Assembly: GCA_947175775.1 (NCBI GenBank)
Contig: CAMWNY010000119.1
Location: 1 to 7,190, forward strand
Length of the DNA: 7,190 bases
Direction of reading: 5' to 3'
From: an uncultured Lachnospiraceae bacterium
Lineage (GTDB): Bacteria > Bacillota > Clostridia > Lachnospirales > Lachnospiraceae
Part shown: one piece after another, positions 1-5,383 of the stretch
Position numbering within the stretch: position 1 is the first letter of the stretch
Layout: each line of letters begins with the position of its first letter
Notes under the pieces: model-generated
The model's database searches: none
What the model saw: only the letters and a program-made list of their open reading frames with translations
What the model was told of the DNA's origin: nothing
Position numbers and translations under genes: made by a program

Positions 1-1
1 A

Positions 2-364
2 TACAGGGAGGATTATGCCGCGTGGAAAGCTGTTTATGGAGTTGTGATTGAAAGATGGGATGAAGATAAGAGAAAATATGCGCAGGATAAGAAAAAACTT
101 GAGGAAGAAATTGAAAGACTGGTTGATCAGAAACGCCTGATTGATGGATTTGCTGCCGAATTAAGATTAAAAAAGGCAAATGAAGCAATCTATAGAGCGG
201 AAAAACAGTTGAGAAGTTTGGTGATTCCTGAGGAACCTGACAGGAAAGATGAGCCCAAACAGCCGGTGGAACCCGTTTTGAGAGAAAAGCCTGTTCTGAC
301 ATTTGAAGATAAAATCGGAAAAGAAGAAGTACGAAAAGTATTTTTTGCGGAATGGAACAAATAA
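2..364 (+). CDS. C-terminal part of an unidentified coiled-coil protein (5' end outside window)
   Basis: The reading frame is open from the first complete codon at base 2 to the TAA at 362-364, so this is probably the tail of a longer protein. A GTG at 44 could start a 106-residue version, but no good Shine-Dalgarno sequence precedes it and the frame continues upstream without a stop. Visible residues: an aromatic stretch (YREDYAAWKAVYG), then about 60 highly charged Lys/Glu/Arg residues with heptad-like spacing of Leu and Ile, which suggests a coiled coil. Next comes a Pro/Glu-rich linker (PEEPDRKDEPKQPVEP), and the protein ends in a short segment with the tail FFAEWNK. There is no signal peptide or membrane segment in the visible part. 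I do not recognise the family. A strong terminator 17 bases after the stop separates it from argF, so it is probably not functionally tied to the downstream genes. Confidence 0.6.
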   Translation, partial: YREDYAAWKAVYGVVIERWDEDKRKYAQDKKKLEEEIERLVDQKRLIDGFAAELRLKKANEAIYRAEKQLRSLVIPEEPDRKDEPKQPVEPVLREKPVLTFEDKIGKEEVRKVFFAEWNK

Positions 365-381
365 AGGTCTGTGATTTATGC

Positions 382-413
382 AAAGGGGCAATCCGAAAGG
401 GTTGCCCCTTTTT
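382..413 (+). terminator. Rho-independent terminator
   Basis: An unbroken 13-bp hairpin has arms at 382-394 and 399-411, with one G-U pair (392/401). It is capped by a GAAA tetraloop (395-398) closed by C-G, a very stable GNRA-type cap. The 3' arm runs into five T residues (409-413). It lies just after the stop of the left-edge gene and is read in the same direction, so it should end that transcript before argF. Confidence 0.93.
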
Positions 414-430
414 GGGAAATGTAGTAAAAT
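402..430 (+). promoter_or_regulatory. Candidate sigma-A promoter for argF-birA
   Basis: TTGCCC (402-407), a 17-base spacer and TAAAAT (425-430) give a reasonable housekeeping promoter with initiation expected near 437. This leaves a leader of about 27 bases before the argF ATG. The -35 box lies inside the 3' arm of the preceding terminator hairpin. The -35 matches consensus only at TTG, so this is a weak-to-moderate prediction. I see no clear ArgR-box palindrome around it. Confidence 0.42.
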
Positions 431-463
431 AGGGGATAAGTTTAAAAATGGAGGAATGAGCTT

Positions 464-1453
464 ATGGACTTAAGAGGACGCAGTTTTTTAACATTAAAAG
501 ATTTTACGCCGCAGGAGATTGTATATCTCATTGATTTAGCGGCAGAATATAAGGACAAAAAGAAAAAGGGAATTTTACATGACACATTGCGCGGAAAAAA
601 TATCGCGCTGATTTTTGAAAAGACAAGCACCCGCACGCGCTGTTCGTTTGAGGTGGCGGCACATGACCTTGGCATGGGCACAACCTATCTTGACCCGTCA
701 GGCTCACAGATTGGCAAGAAGGAGTCCATCGCAGACACGGCAAGAGTGCTTGGCAGAATGTTTGAGGGAATTGAGTACCGCGGCTTCGAGCAGGCGATTG
801 TGGAAGAACTTGCAAAGCACGCGGGTGTGCCTGTGTGGAATGGTCTCACGAACGAGTACCACCCGACTCAGATGCTTGCCGATATGCTGACAATCAGAGA
901 GCATTTCGGACATTTGGAAGGCATTAAACTGACCTATATGGGTGATGCGCGCTACAATATGGGAAATTCGCTGATGATTGCCTGTGCGAAGCTTGGTATG
1001 CATTTTACGGCGTGTACGTCAAAGGAGTATTTCCCTGAAGCAGCGCTTGTGGCAGAGTGTGAGGAATATGCAAAACAGTCCGGTGCAAGCATTACGCTGA
1101 CGGAGGATGTGGATGCAGGCACAAAAAATGCAGATGTTATTTATACGGATGTGTGGGTGTCTATGGGTGAGCCGGAGGAAGTGTGGGCAGAGCGTATCGA
1201 AAAACTCTCGCCATATAAGGTGACAAAGGCGGTTATGGACAATGCAGGAGAACAGTCCATTTTCTTACATTGCCTGCCTGCGTTCCATGATTTAAAGACA
1301 AAAATCGGTAAAGAGCAGGGTGAAAAATATCATTTTACGGAGCTTGAGGTGACGGATGAAGTATTTGAGTCAAAGCAGTCGCTTGTTTTTGACGAGGCAG
1401 AAAACCGTATGCACACGATTAAGGCAGTGATTGCCGCAACATTAGGCGCATAA
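464..1453 (+). CDS. argF: Ornithine carbamoyltransferase
   Basis: Transfers the carbamoyl group of carbamoyl phosphate to ornithine to give citrulline; cytoplasmic, usually trimeric. At 329 residues it has the normal family length. The carbamoyl-phosphate-binding STRTR motif is at residues 55-59. HPTQ is at 133-136, within a long match to the enteric ArgF/ArgI consensus (VPVWNGLTNEYHPTQ). The ornithine-side motif DVWVSMGE is at 229-236, and HCLP, with the family's conserved Cys at 270, is at 269-272. The C-terminal segment (EVTDEVFES to AENRMHTIKAV) is also typical. GGAGG at 450-454, nine bases before the ATG, supports this start. birA follows after 4 bases, so the two are probably cotranscribed. 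The sequence alone does not tell the anabolic enzyme (argF) from the catabolic one of the arginine deiminase pathway (arcB). No arcA, arcC or arg genes are visible to decide it. Confidence 0.96.
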   Translation: MDLRGRSFLTLKDFTPQEIVYLIDLAAEYKDKKKKGILHDTLRGKNIALIFEKTSTRTRCSFEVAAHDLGMGTTYLDPSGSQIGKKESIADTARVLGRMFEGIEYRGFEQAIVEELAKHAGVPVWNGLTNEYHPTQMLADMLTIREHFGHLEGIKLTYMGDARYNMGNSLMIACAKLGMHFTACTSKEYFPEAALVAECEEYAKQSGASITLTEDVDAGTKNADVIYTDVWVSMGEPEEVWAERIEKLSPYKVTKAVMDNAGEQSIFLHCLPAFHDLKTKIGKEQGEKYHFTELEVTDEVFESKQSLVFDEAENRMHTIKAVIAATLGA

Positions 1454-1457
1454 GATT

Positions 1458-2456
1458 ATGAAAAAAGAGGAAATATTAAGAAAGCTGAGAGATGCGGACG
1501 ATTATGTCAGCGGACAGGAGCTTTGCGAATATTATGGTGTTTCGCGCACGGCAGTTTGGAAGGCGATAAAGCAGTTGGAAAAGGACGGCTATGTGATAGA
1601 AGCACAAAATAACAGAGGTTATCGATTGCTAGAAGACAACACGGGTGTTATTTTTTCGAAAACAGCAATTGAAAGTTATATGGACACAGTTCAAATCGGC
1701 AGAAATATTGTCTTTCATAAAGAGACAGGCTCTACCAATATTGATGCAAAGGCGCTTGCGGAGAAGGGCGAACCGTCGGGTACACTTGTGGTAGCGGACA
1801 TGCAGACGGCGGGGCGCGGACGTAGAGGACATGGCTGGGTAGCGCCTGCAGGAAAAAATATCTATATGACATTGATGCTGCGTCCGGATTGTCCACCGGA
1901 TAAAGCGTCCGCACTTACGCTGGTGATGGCGATTGCCGTGTATGAAGCGGTCTGCGAGATTGTTCCCAAAGAGTGCTGCGGGATCAAGTGGCCAAATGAT
2001 GTTGTCGTGAATAATAAGAAGATATGCGGGATTTTGACGGAGATGAGCGCAGAGCCGGAGTGTATTCATTATGTGGTGACGGGTGCGGGCATCAATGTCA
2101 ATCAGGAAGCGTTTCCGGAAGAAATCAGGCAAACCGCGACTTCGCTTTTTATTGAAACCGGAAAGAAATCCGACCGTTCTAAGCTTGCGGCGCGGACAAT
2201 GCATTATTTCGAGCAGAATTATGTTTTGTTTGAAAAGACTTGGGATTTGCAGTATCTGCGTGAAAAGTATAACGCGATGTTAATCAATATGGACCGGCAG
2301 GTACGCGTGCTTGATCCCAAGGGCGCATATGACGGCATTGCGCGCGGGATAACCGATAAGGGAGAGCTGATTGTCGAACGCAGCGACACGGGCGAGACGG
2401 TCCTGGTATACGCCGGGGAGGTATCGGTGCGTGGCGTATACGGGTATGCGATGTGA
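1458..2456 (+). CDS. birA: Bifunctional biotin-protein ligase / biotin operon repressor
   Basis: Activates biotin with ATP to biotinyl-5'-AMP and attaches it to a lysine of biotin carboxyl-carrier domains, as in acetyl-CoA carboxylase. The two-function form also represses biotin genes. At 332 residues it has the full three-domain layout. An N-terminal winged helix (about 1-58; SGQELCEYYGVSRTAVWKAI is the helix-turn-helix) ends in the wing NNRGYRLL. The central ligase domain (about 65-270) carries the biotinyl-AMP loop GRGRRG (119-124), KWPND (177-181), KKICGIL (187-193) and GAGINVN (209-215). A small SH3-like C-terminal domain spans about 275-332. The DNA-binding domain makes it a group II, repressor-type BirA by family knowledge. 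The ATG lies 4 bases after the argF stop and has only a weak AGG at 1444-1446 upstream, so translation is probably coupled to argF. No biotin genes are visible, so its targets lie elsewhere. Confidence 0.96.
   Translation: MKKEEILRKLRDADDYVSGQELCEYYGVSRTAVWKAIKQLEKDGYVIEAQNNRGYRLLEDNTGVIFSKTAIESYMDTVQIGRNIVFHKETGSTNIDAKALAEKGEPSGTLVVADMQTAGRGRRGHGWVAPAGKNIYMTLMLRPDCPPDKASALTLVMAIAVYEAVCEIVPKECCGIKWPNDVVVNNKKICGILTEMSAEPECIHYVVTGAGINVNQEAFPEEIRQTATSLFIETGKKSDRSKLAARTMHYFEQNYVLFEKTWDLQYLREKYNAMLINMDRQVRVLDPKGAYDGIARGITDKGELIVERSDTGETVLVYAGEVSVRGVYGYAM
2406..2441 (+). repeat. Inverted repeat inside the 3' end of birA
   Basis: GTATACGCC (2406-2414) and its exact reverse complement GGCGTATAC (2433-2441) flank an 18-base loop, ending 12 bases before the birA stop codon. 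No T-run follows, so it is not a normal terminator. A 9-bp repeat at this spacing could arise by chance about once in a window of this size. Confidence 0.4.
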
Positions 2457-2488
2457 AAAAGCAATAAAATGACATAGGACTTCTCAGC

Positions 2489-2587
2489 ATGGCAATTGGC
2501 AATCCATTTCGTGACCTGTATAAAAGGCAGAACAACAAGCGAAGGAATTTGATGTTTCGGGAATATAATAAGTATTTTGGAAGATAG
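2489..2587 (+). CDS. Possible small ORF, 32 codons, basic peptide
   Basis: ATG at 2489, TAG at 2585-2587, with AGGA at 2476-2479 nine bases before the start. The predicted peptide begins MAIGNPFRDLYKRQNN and ends EYNKYFGR. It has nine Arg/Lys residues against two acidic ones and is rich in Asn and aromatic residues. It has no membrane segment and matches no family I know. It fills most of the gap after birA. It may be a genuine small protein, a decayed gene fragment, or chance: a 32-codon ORF is easy to get at random in DNA of this composition. A TATAAT-like hexamer at 2564-2569 lies inside it but has no matching -35 box. Confidence 0.25.
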   Translation: MAIGNPFRDLYKRQNNKRRNLMFREYNKYFGR

Positions 2588-2591
2588 ATTT

Positions 2592-2612
2592 TGATATAAA
2601 TGGGCATTTATA
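2592..2612 (+). promoter_or_regulatory. Candidate extended -10 promoter overlapped by an operator-like palindrome
   Basis: TATAAATG-GG-CATTTATA (2595-2612) is a perfect inverted repeat with 8-base arms and a 2-base centre. Its left end coincides with a possible extended -10 element (TG at 2592-2593, one base, TATAAA at 2595-2600). Its right end abuts the AGGGG ribosome site (2612-2616) of the 143-codon gene. As DNA it could be an operator for a dimeric repressor. As RNA it could form a hairpin of about 7 bp next to the Shine-Dalgarno sequence. No convincing -35 box was found. It does not resemble the Firmicutes BirA operator. Confidence 0.35.
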
Positions 2613-2624
2613 GGGGAAAAAGCT

Positions 2625-3056
2625 ATGGATAAAAAACTTGAAAGAGCAATGGAACTCATTGGAAAAGCAGTTGAGATGATGGAAAACGAAGGCATTACCG
2701 AAGACGTTAAGGCACTCGAAAAGGAGCTTACTGAGCTTACCGGAAAGAAACAAAATATTGAAGATTACCGCTTTTATTCAGCAGTAACATCATTGGAAGA
2801 AATTGCGAAATCTGCGCTTATGCCGGAACCTCAAAAGGAAGATGTTACAGAAGATAAAATTCGGGAAGTTGTTTTGACATTTCTTGAAAAGAGTGAAAGC
2901 GAACAGGATTATTGGCTGAAGTGGCTTAAAATTAATACGGGCTGTAGTTCAGATTACCTGTTCTATCCCGAACTTGTGGGACTGCCACGGGACGCTTCTA
3001 TGGAACAAATTGTTGAAAAGATAGTTGAAGTTTGGAAAGAGGGCTGCAAATGTTAA
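2625..3056 (+). CDS. Conserved-looking hypothetical protein, function unknown
   Basis: 143 residues, preceded by AGGGG at 2612-2616, eight bases before the ATG. I do not recognise the family. Residues 1-45 look like one or two amphipathic, charged helices (MDKKLERAMELIGKAVEMM...) that could pair or oligomerise. Residues 46-90 are mostly helical and acidic with a proline break (MPEPQ, 66-70). The C-terminal third is more distinctive: DYWLKWLKINTGCSSDY at 95-111, then ELVGLPRDASMEQIVEKIVEVW and a tail with two cysteines (C141, C143). Cys107 and three Trp (97, 100, 137) are all in this part. No signal peptide or membrane segment is visible, so it is probably cytoplasmic. The gene and the gap before it look AT-richer than argF, birA or dusB. 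It stands between birA and coaX, 38 bases before the next unknown gene, and may be transcribed from a promoter near 2595. Confidence 0.8.
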   Translation: MDKKLERAMELIGKAVEMMENEGITEDVKALEKELTELTGKKQNIEDYRFYSAVTSLEEIAKSALMPEPQKEDVTEDKIREVVLTFLEKSESEQDYWLKWLKINTGCSSDYLFYPELVGLPRDASMEQIVEKIVEVWKEGCKC

Positions 3057-3094
3057 GCTGCAAGAACACTTTTCTGAAAAGGAGCTTTGTTTGA

Positions 3095-3442
3095 ATGGAA
3101 AAAACCAAAGAGCGGATTGTGCTGTGCGGGGCAAATGCCTACGAGCAGAAATATTATTACAATGAAACATTTAATGCAATTCCTGCATCAATCAAGGAGG
3201 AGCTGCATATTATATGCGTGCTGTTCACGGAAGAGGTGGGCGGCGTGTTCACCATCGTGTTTGAGGAGGACGGCAGCGTAAGCCTTGAGACGGACGCTTA
3301 CGAGGAGGATATTCTCTATGACGAGATAAGCAGCGGTCTTTTGGTGCGGGAAATCAGGATGCAGCGTCGGGAGCTTTTGGAGTCGCTCAGCCTTTATTAC
3401 AGGGTGTTTGTGCTCCATGAGCCGGTTGATGAATTGATGTGA
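3095..3442 (+). CDS. Small conserved protein of unknown function (possibly the DUF6145 family)
   Basis: 115 residues. GGAG at 3081-3084, ten bases upstream, supports the ATG at 3095. The N-terminal stretch RIVLCGANAYEQKYYYN is followed by KEELHIICVLFTEEVGGVFTIVFEEDG (35-60), which looks like paired beta strands ending in an acidic turn. An acidic segment (67-78) and a C-terminal helix (about 84-105, REIRMQRRELLESLSLYYRVF) complete it. The layout resembles a small uncharacterised Lachnospiraceae family that I recall as DUF6145; that is from memory and not checked. No catalytic motif, signal peptide or membrane helix is evident. It ends 29 bases before coaX on the same strand, so it may share a transcript with coaX and dusB. 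A short palindrome, CTTTTC-T-GAAAAG (3069-3081), overlaps its ribosome site. Confidence 0.85.
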   Translation: MEKTKERIVLCGANAYEQKYYYNETFNAIPASIKEELHIICVLFTEEVGGVFTIVFEEDGSVSLETDAYEEDILYDEISSGLLVREIRMQRRELLESLSLYYRVFVLHEPVDELM

Positions 3443-3471
3443 TTGAAGAAGATTAAAGGATTGGGGAAATT

Positions 3472-4242
3472 ATGGTTTTAGTAGTTGATGTGGGAAATAC
3501 CAATATTACATTTGGCGTATATGACGGCAAAAAGCTGAAGACGACGTTTCGGCTTATGGCGAAAACGCCGCGTACTTCCGACGAATACGGCGTGTTAATC
3601 ACGGAATTGCTGTCCAAGAATGACATTGAGAGAGGAACAATAGACGGCACAATTGTTGCGAGCGTTGTGCCGAATATCATGCACTCGCTGATTGGCGGCA
3701 TCAAGCGCTATATCAGCGAGAAGCTTTTACTGGTTGGCGCAGGCGTTAAGACCGGAATTAAAATTGTCACGGAAAATCCGAAAGAAATCGGTCCGGACAG
3801 AATTGTTGACGCGGTGGCTGCATATGAATTATATGGAGGGCCTGTACTTGTGATTGATTTCGGAACGGCGACCACATATGACCTCGTAGATGAAAACGGC
3901 TGCTTTTGCGCAGGCATTACGGCGCCCGGCATTAAAATATCGGCGAAGGCGCTTTGGGAGGATACGGCAAAGCTTCCTGAAATCGAGATTAAAAAACCGG
4001 CATCAATCCTTGCACAGGAAACCATATCCAGTATGCAGGCAGGGCTTGTCTACGGGCAAATCGGACAGACTGAGTATATTATACAGCGCGTAAAAAGTGA
4101 AACGGGATACGACAATCTAAAGGTTGTGGCAACCGGGGGGCTTGGCAGGATTATTGCAGAAGAGACGGAGCTGATACAGGAGTACGACAGCTTTCTCACG
4201 TTAGAAGGACTTAGAATTATATATGAAAAAAACAACAGATAG
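3472..4242 (+). CDS. coaX: Type III pantothenate kinase
   Basis: Phosphorylates pantothenate with ATP to 4'-phosphopantothenate, the first step of CoA synthesis; cytoplasmic, a dimer in known members. At 256 residues it has the usual length. The ASKHA-fold phosphate-1 motif DVGNTN is at residues 6-11. GPDRIVDAVAA (107-117) is the pantothenate-binding signature, and IDFGTATT (128-135) is the phosphate-2 motif. APGI at 151-154 and the adenosine-region TGGLG at 221-225 also fit. Type III enzymes need a monovalent cation and are not feedback-inhibited by CoA (family knowledge). Shine-Dalgarno candidates are AAAGGA (3455-3460) and GGGG (3463-3466). Its last 20 bases overlap dusB, so the pair is almost certainly one transcript. 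Its closeness to birA fits a tendency for the two genes to be neighbours, and BirA-CoaX fusions are known in Bordetella. Confidence 0.96.
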   Translation: MVLVVDVGNTNITFGVYDGKKLKTTFRLMAKTPRTSDEYGVLITELLSKNDIERGTIDGTIVASVVPNIMHSLIGGIKRYISEKLLLVGAGVKTGIKIVTENPKEIGPDRIVDAVAAYELYGGPVLVIDFGTATTYDLVDENGCFCAGITAPGIKISAKALWEDTAKLPEIEIKKPASILAQETISSMQAGLVYGQIGQTEYIIQRVKSETGYDNLKVVATGGLGRIIAEETELIQEYDSFLTLEGLRIIYEKNNR

Positions 4243-5212
4243 TTTCGGCAGGCAGATTCATATCGGCAATGTTATCCTGGAAAATAACGTGTTTCTCGCA
4301 CCAATGGCGGGTGTTACGGATTTGCCGTTTCGCCTGATTTGCAAAGAGCAGGGCGTAGGGCTTTTGTGCATGGAGATGGTTAGTGCAAAGGCAGTGCATT
4401 ACAACAATAAAAATACGGAAACGCTTATGGAAATCCACCCCGATGAACTGCCGGTTTCCCTACAGTTGTTCGGTTCAGAGCCTGAGATTATGGCGGAAAC
4501 GGCTGCACGCATAGAAGAACGTCCGTTTGCAATTCTTGATATTAATATGGGCTGTCCTGTACCGAAAGTGGTGAACAATCGGGAGGGAAGCGCGCTCATG
4601 AAAAATCCCAGGCTTGCGGGAGAGATTATTCATGCAGTTGCAAAAGCAGTGTCAAAGCCTGTTACTGTTAAAATCAGAAAAGGGTTTGACGATAACAGCG
4701 TCAATGCCGTGGAGCTGGCAAAGATTGCGGAGGCAAACGGCGCGGCGGCGGTGGCAGTCCACGGGCGCACAAGAGAGCAGTATTATGCGGGAACGGCGGA
4801 CTGGGACATTATCCGGCAGGTAAAGGAGGCGGTCAGCATTCCTGTTATCGGAAATGGAGATGTCACGGACGCATTGTCGGCGGCAAGAATGTTGGAGGAA
4901 ACAGGATGCGACGCGGTTATGGTGGGCAGGGCAAGCCGTGGAAACCCGTGGATTTTCAGGGAAATCAATGCGTATCTTGATACGGGGGAGCTTTTGCCAA
5001 GACCTTCTAAGGAGGAGGTACGCGATACGATTTTAAGGCATGCGGCGCTTTTGCTTGCGTATAAGGGTGAGTACACGGCAATCCGTGAAATGCGGAAACA
5101 TGTGGCGTGGTATACGGCAGGGTATCCGCATTCTGCAAGGCTTCGGCAGAGAATAAACGAGATGGAAACGGTGGCGCAGCTTGAGGAGGGAATTCGCACC
5201 ATTTTCTCCTGA
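4223..5212 (+). CDS. dusB: tRNA-dihydrouridine synthase, DusB type
   Basis: FMN-dependent enzyme that reduces chosen uridines in tRNA to 5,6-dihydrouridine using NADPH. At 329 residues it is full length: a TIM barrel (about 15-250) and a C-terminal helical tRNA-binding domain. The FMN-binding APMAGVTD is at 26-33, QLFG at 81-84, and the family signature DINMGCPVPKV at 106-116 contains the catalytic Cys111. Conserved VKIRKGF is at 149-155, HGRTREQYY at 180-188, and the FMN-phosphate elements GNGDV (210-214) and MVGRASRGNPW (233-243) follow. The ATG at 4223 lies inside coaX. It is preceded by AGAAGGA at 4203-4209 with a rather long 13-base gap. No later in-frame ATG occurs before APMAG, so this start and the 20-base overlap look real. 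It is the last gene of its cluster before an independent promoter. Confidence 0.95.
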   Translation: MKKTTDSFGRQIHIGNVILENNVFLAPMAGVTDLPFRLICKEQGVGLLCMEMVSAKAVHYNNKNTETLMEIHPDELPVSLQLFGSEPEIMAETAARIEERPFAILDINMGCPVPKVVNNREGSALMKNPRLAGEIIHAVAKAVSKPVTVKIRKGFDDNSVNAVELAKIAEANGAAAVAVHGRTREQYYAGTADWDIIRQVKEAVSIPVIGNGDVTDALSAARMLEETGCDAVMVGRASRGNPWIFREINAYLDTGELLPRPSKEEVRDTILRHAALLLAYKGEYTAIREMRKHVAWYTAGYPHSARLRQRINEMETVAQLEEGIRTIFS

Positions 5213-5220
5213 CAGGAGAG
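5204..5220 (+). repeat. Small hairpin spanning the dusB stop codon
   Basis: TCTCCT (5205-5210) pairs with AGGAGA (5214-5219) around a 3-base loop, with a further T-G pair outside. The TGA stop (5210-5212) sits at the tip. T residues lie before the hairpin rather than after it, so it is not a standard + strand terminator. It may slow exonucleases at the 3' end of the mRNA, or be incidental. Confidence 0.35.
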
Positions 5221-5228
5221 CTGCCATG

Positions 5229-5264
5229 TTTTGCACGCGAAAGTGCGTTAAGGGCGGTGCAAAA
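5229..5264 (+). repeat. Inverted repeat with two alternative pairings, between dusB and the greA promoter
   Basis: TTTTGCAC (5229-5236) is complementary to GTGCAAAA (5257-5264) across 20 bases. The same GCAC (5233-5236) can instead pair with GTGC at 5243-5246 around GCGAAA, so the two hairpins exclude each other. The outer arm ends two bases before the -35 box at 5267. No T-run follows, so it is at best an imperfect terminator for coaX-dusB. It could also be a binding site upstream of the promoter. Confidence 0.4.
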
Positions 5265-5266
5265 TC

Positions 5267-5295
5267 TTGACATAGCAGCCAAAAAGGGCTATAAT
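5267..5295 (+). promoter_or_regulatory. Perfect-consensus sigma-A promoter for greA-lysS
   Basis: TTGACA (5267-5272), a spacer of exactly 17 bases (5273-5289) and TATAAT (5290-5295) match the housekeeping consensus at all 12 positions. Initiation is expected at about 5301-5303, giving a leader of roughly 80 bases before greA. The spacer holds a short AGCC/GGCT repeat (5277-5280, 5287-5290). No other site in the window comes close in quality, which suggests high constitutive expression. Confidence 0.88.
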
Positions 5296-5305
5296 ATGCT
5301 AGTTT

Positions 5306-5368
5306 ATGAGCGAAACAGAAGATTTTATCGTAGAAATAATCAATATATTTATGAAACGGCTGCACTAG
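5306..5368 (+). CDS. Possible 20-codon leader ORF before greA
   Basis: ATG at 5306 reads 20 codons (beginning MSETEDFIVEI, ending MKRLH) to a TAG at 5366-5368. That stop directly abuts the greA Shine-Dalgarno sequence, so ribosomes ending here would sit on the greA start region. However, the predicted transcript start is only about 4 bases before this ATG and no ribosome site would be in the mRNA, so it would have to be read as a nearly leaderless message. It may simply be a chance ORF in the leader. Confidence 0.2.
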   Translation: MSETEDFIVEIINIFMKRLH

Positions 5369-5383
5369 AAGGAGGATTTTTTT

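Noticed and set aside
44..364. GTG at 44 as the true start of the left-edge protein
   Set aside because: The frame stays open to the window edge with protein-like sequence and there is no Shine-Dalgarno before 44, so a truncated longer gene is more likely.
615..890. Second + strand frame inside argF
   Set aside because: Arg/Cys-rich out-of-frame reading of the OTC gene, without its own ribosome site.
1629..2204. Long antisense reading frame (191 codons) opposite birA
   Set aside because: It is a shadow of birA: rich in Cys/His/Arg, without family motifs or a ribosome site, while the + strand has unmistakable BirA motifs.
2564..2569. TATAAT as a promoter for the 143-codon gene
   Set aside because: No -35-like hexamer occurs 16-19 bases upstream and no TG extension precedes it; TTGATG at 2549-2554 is only 9 bases away.
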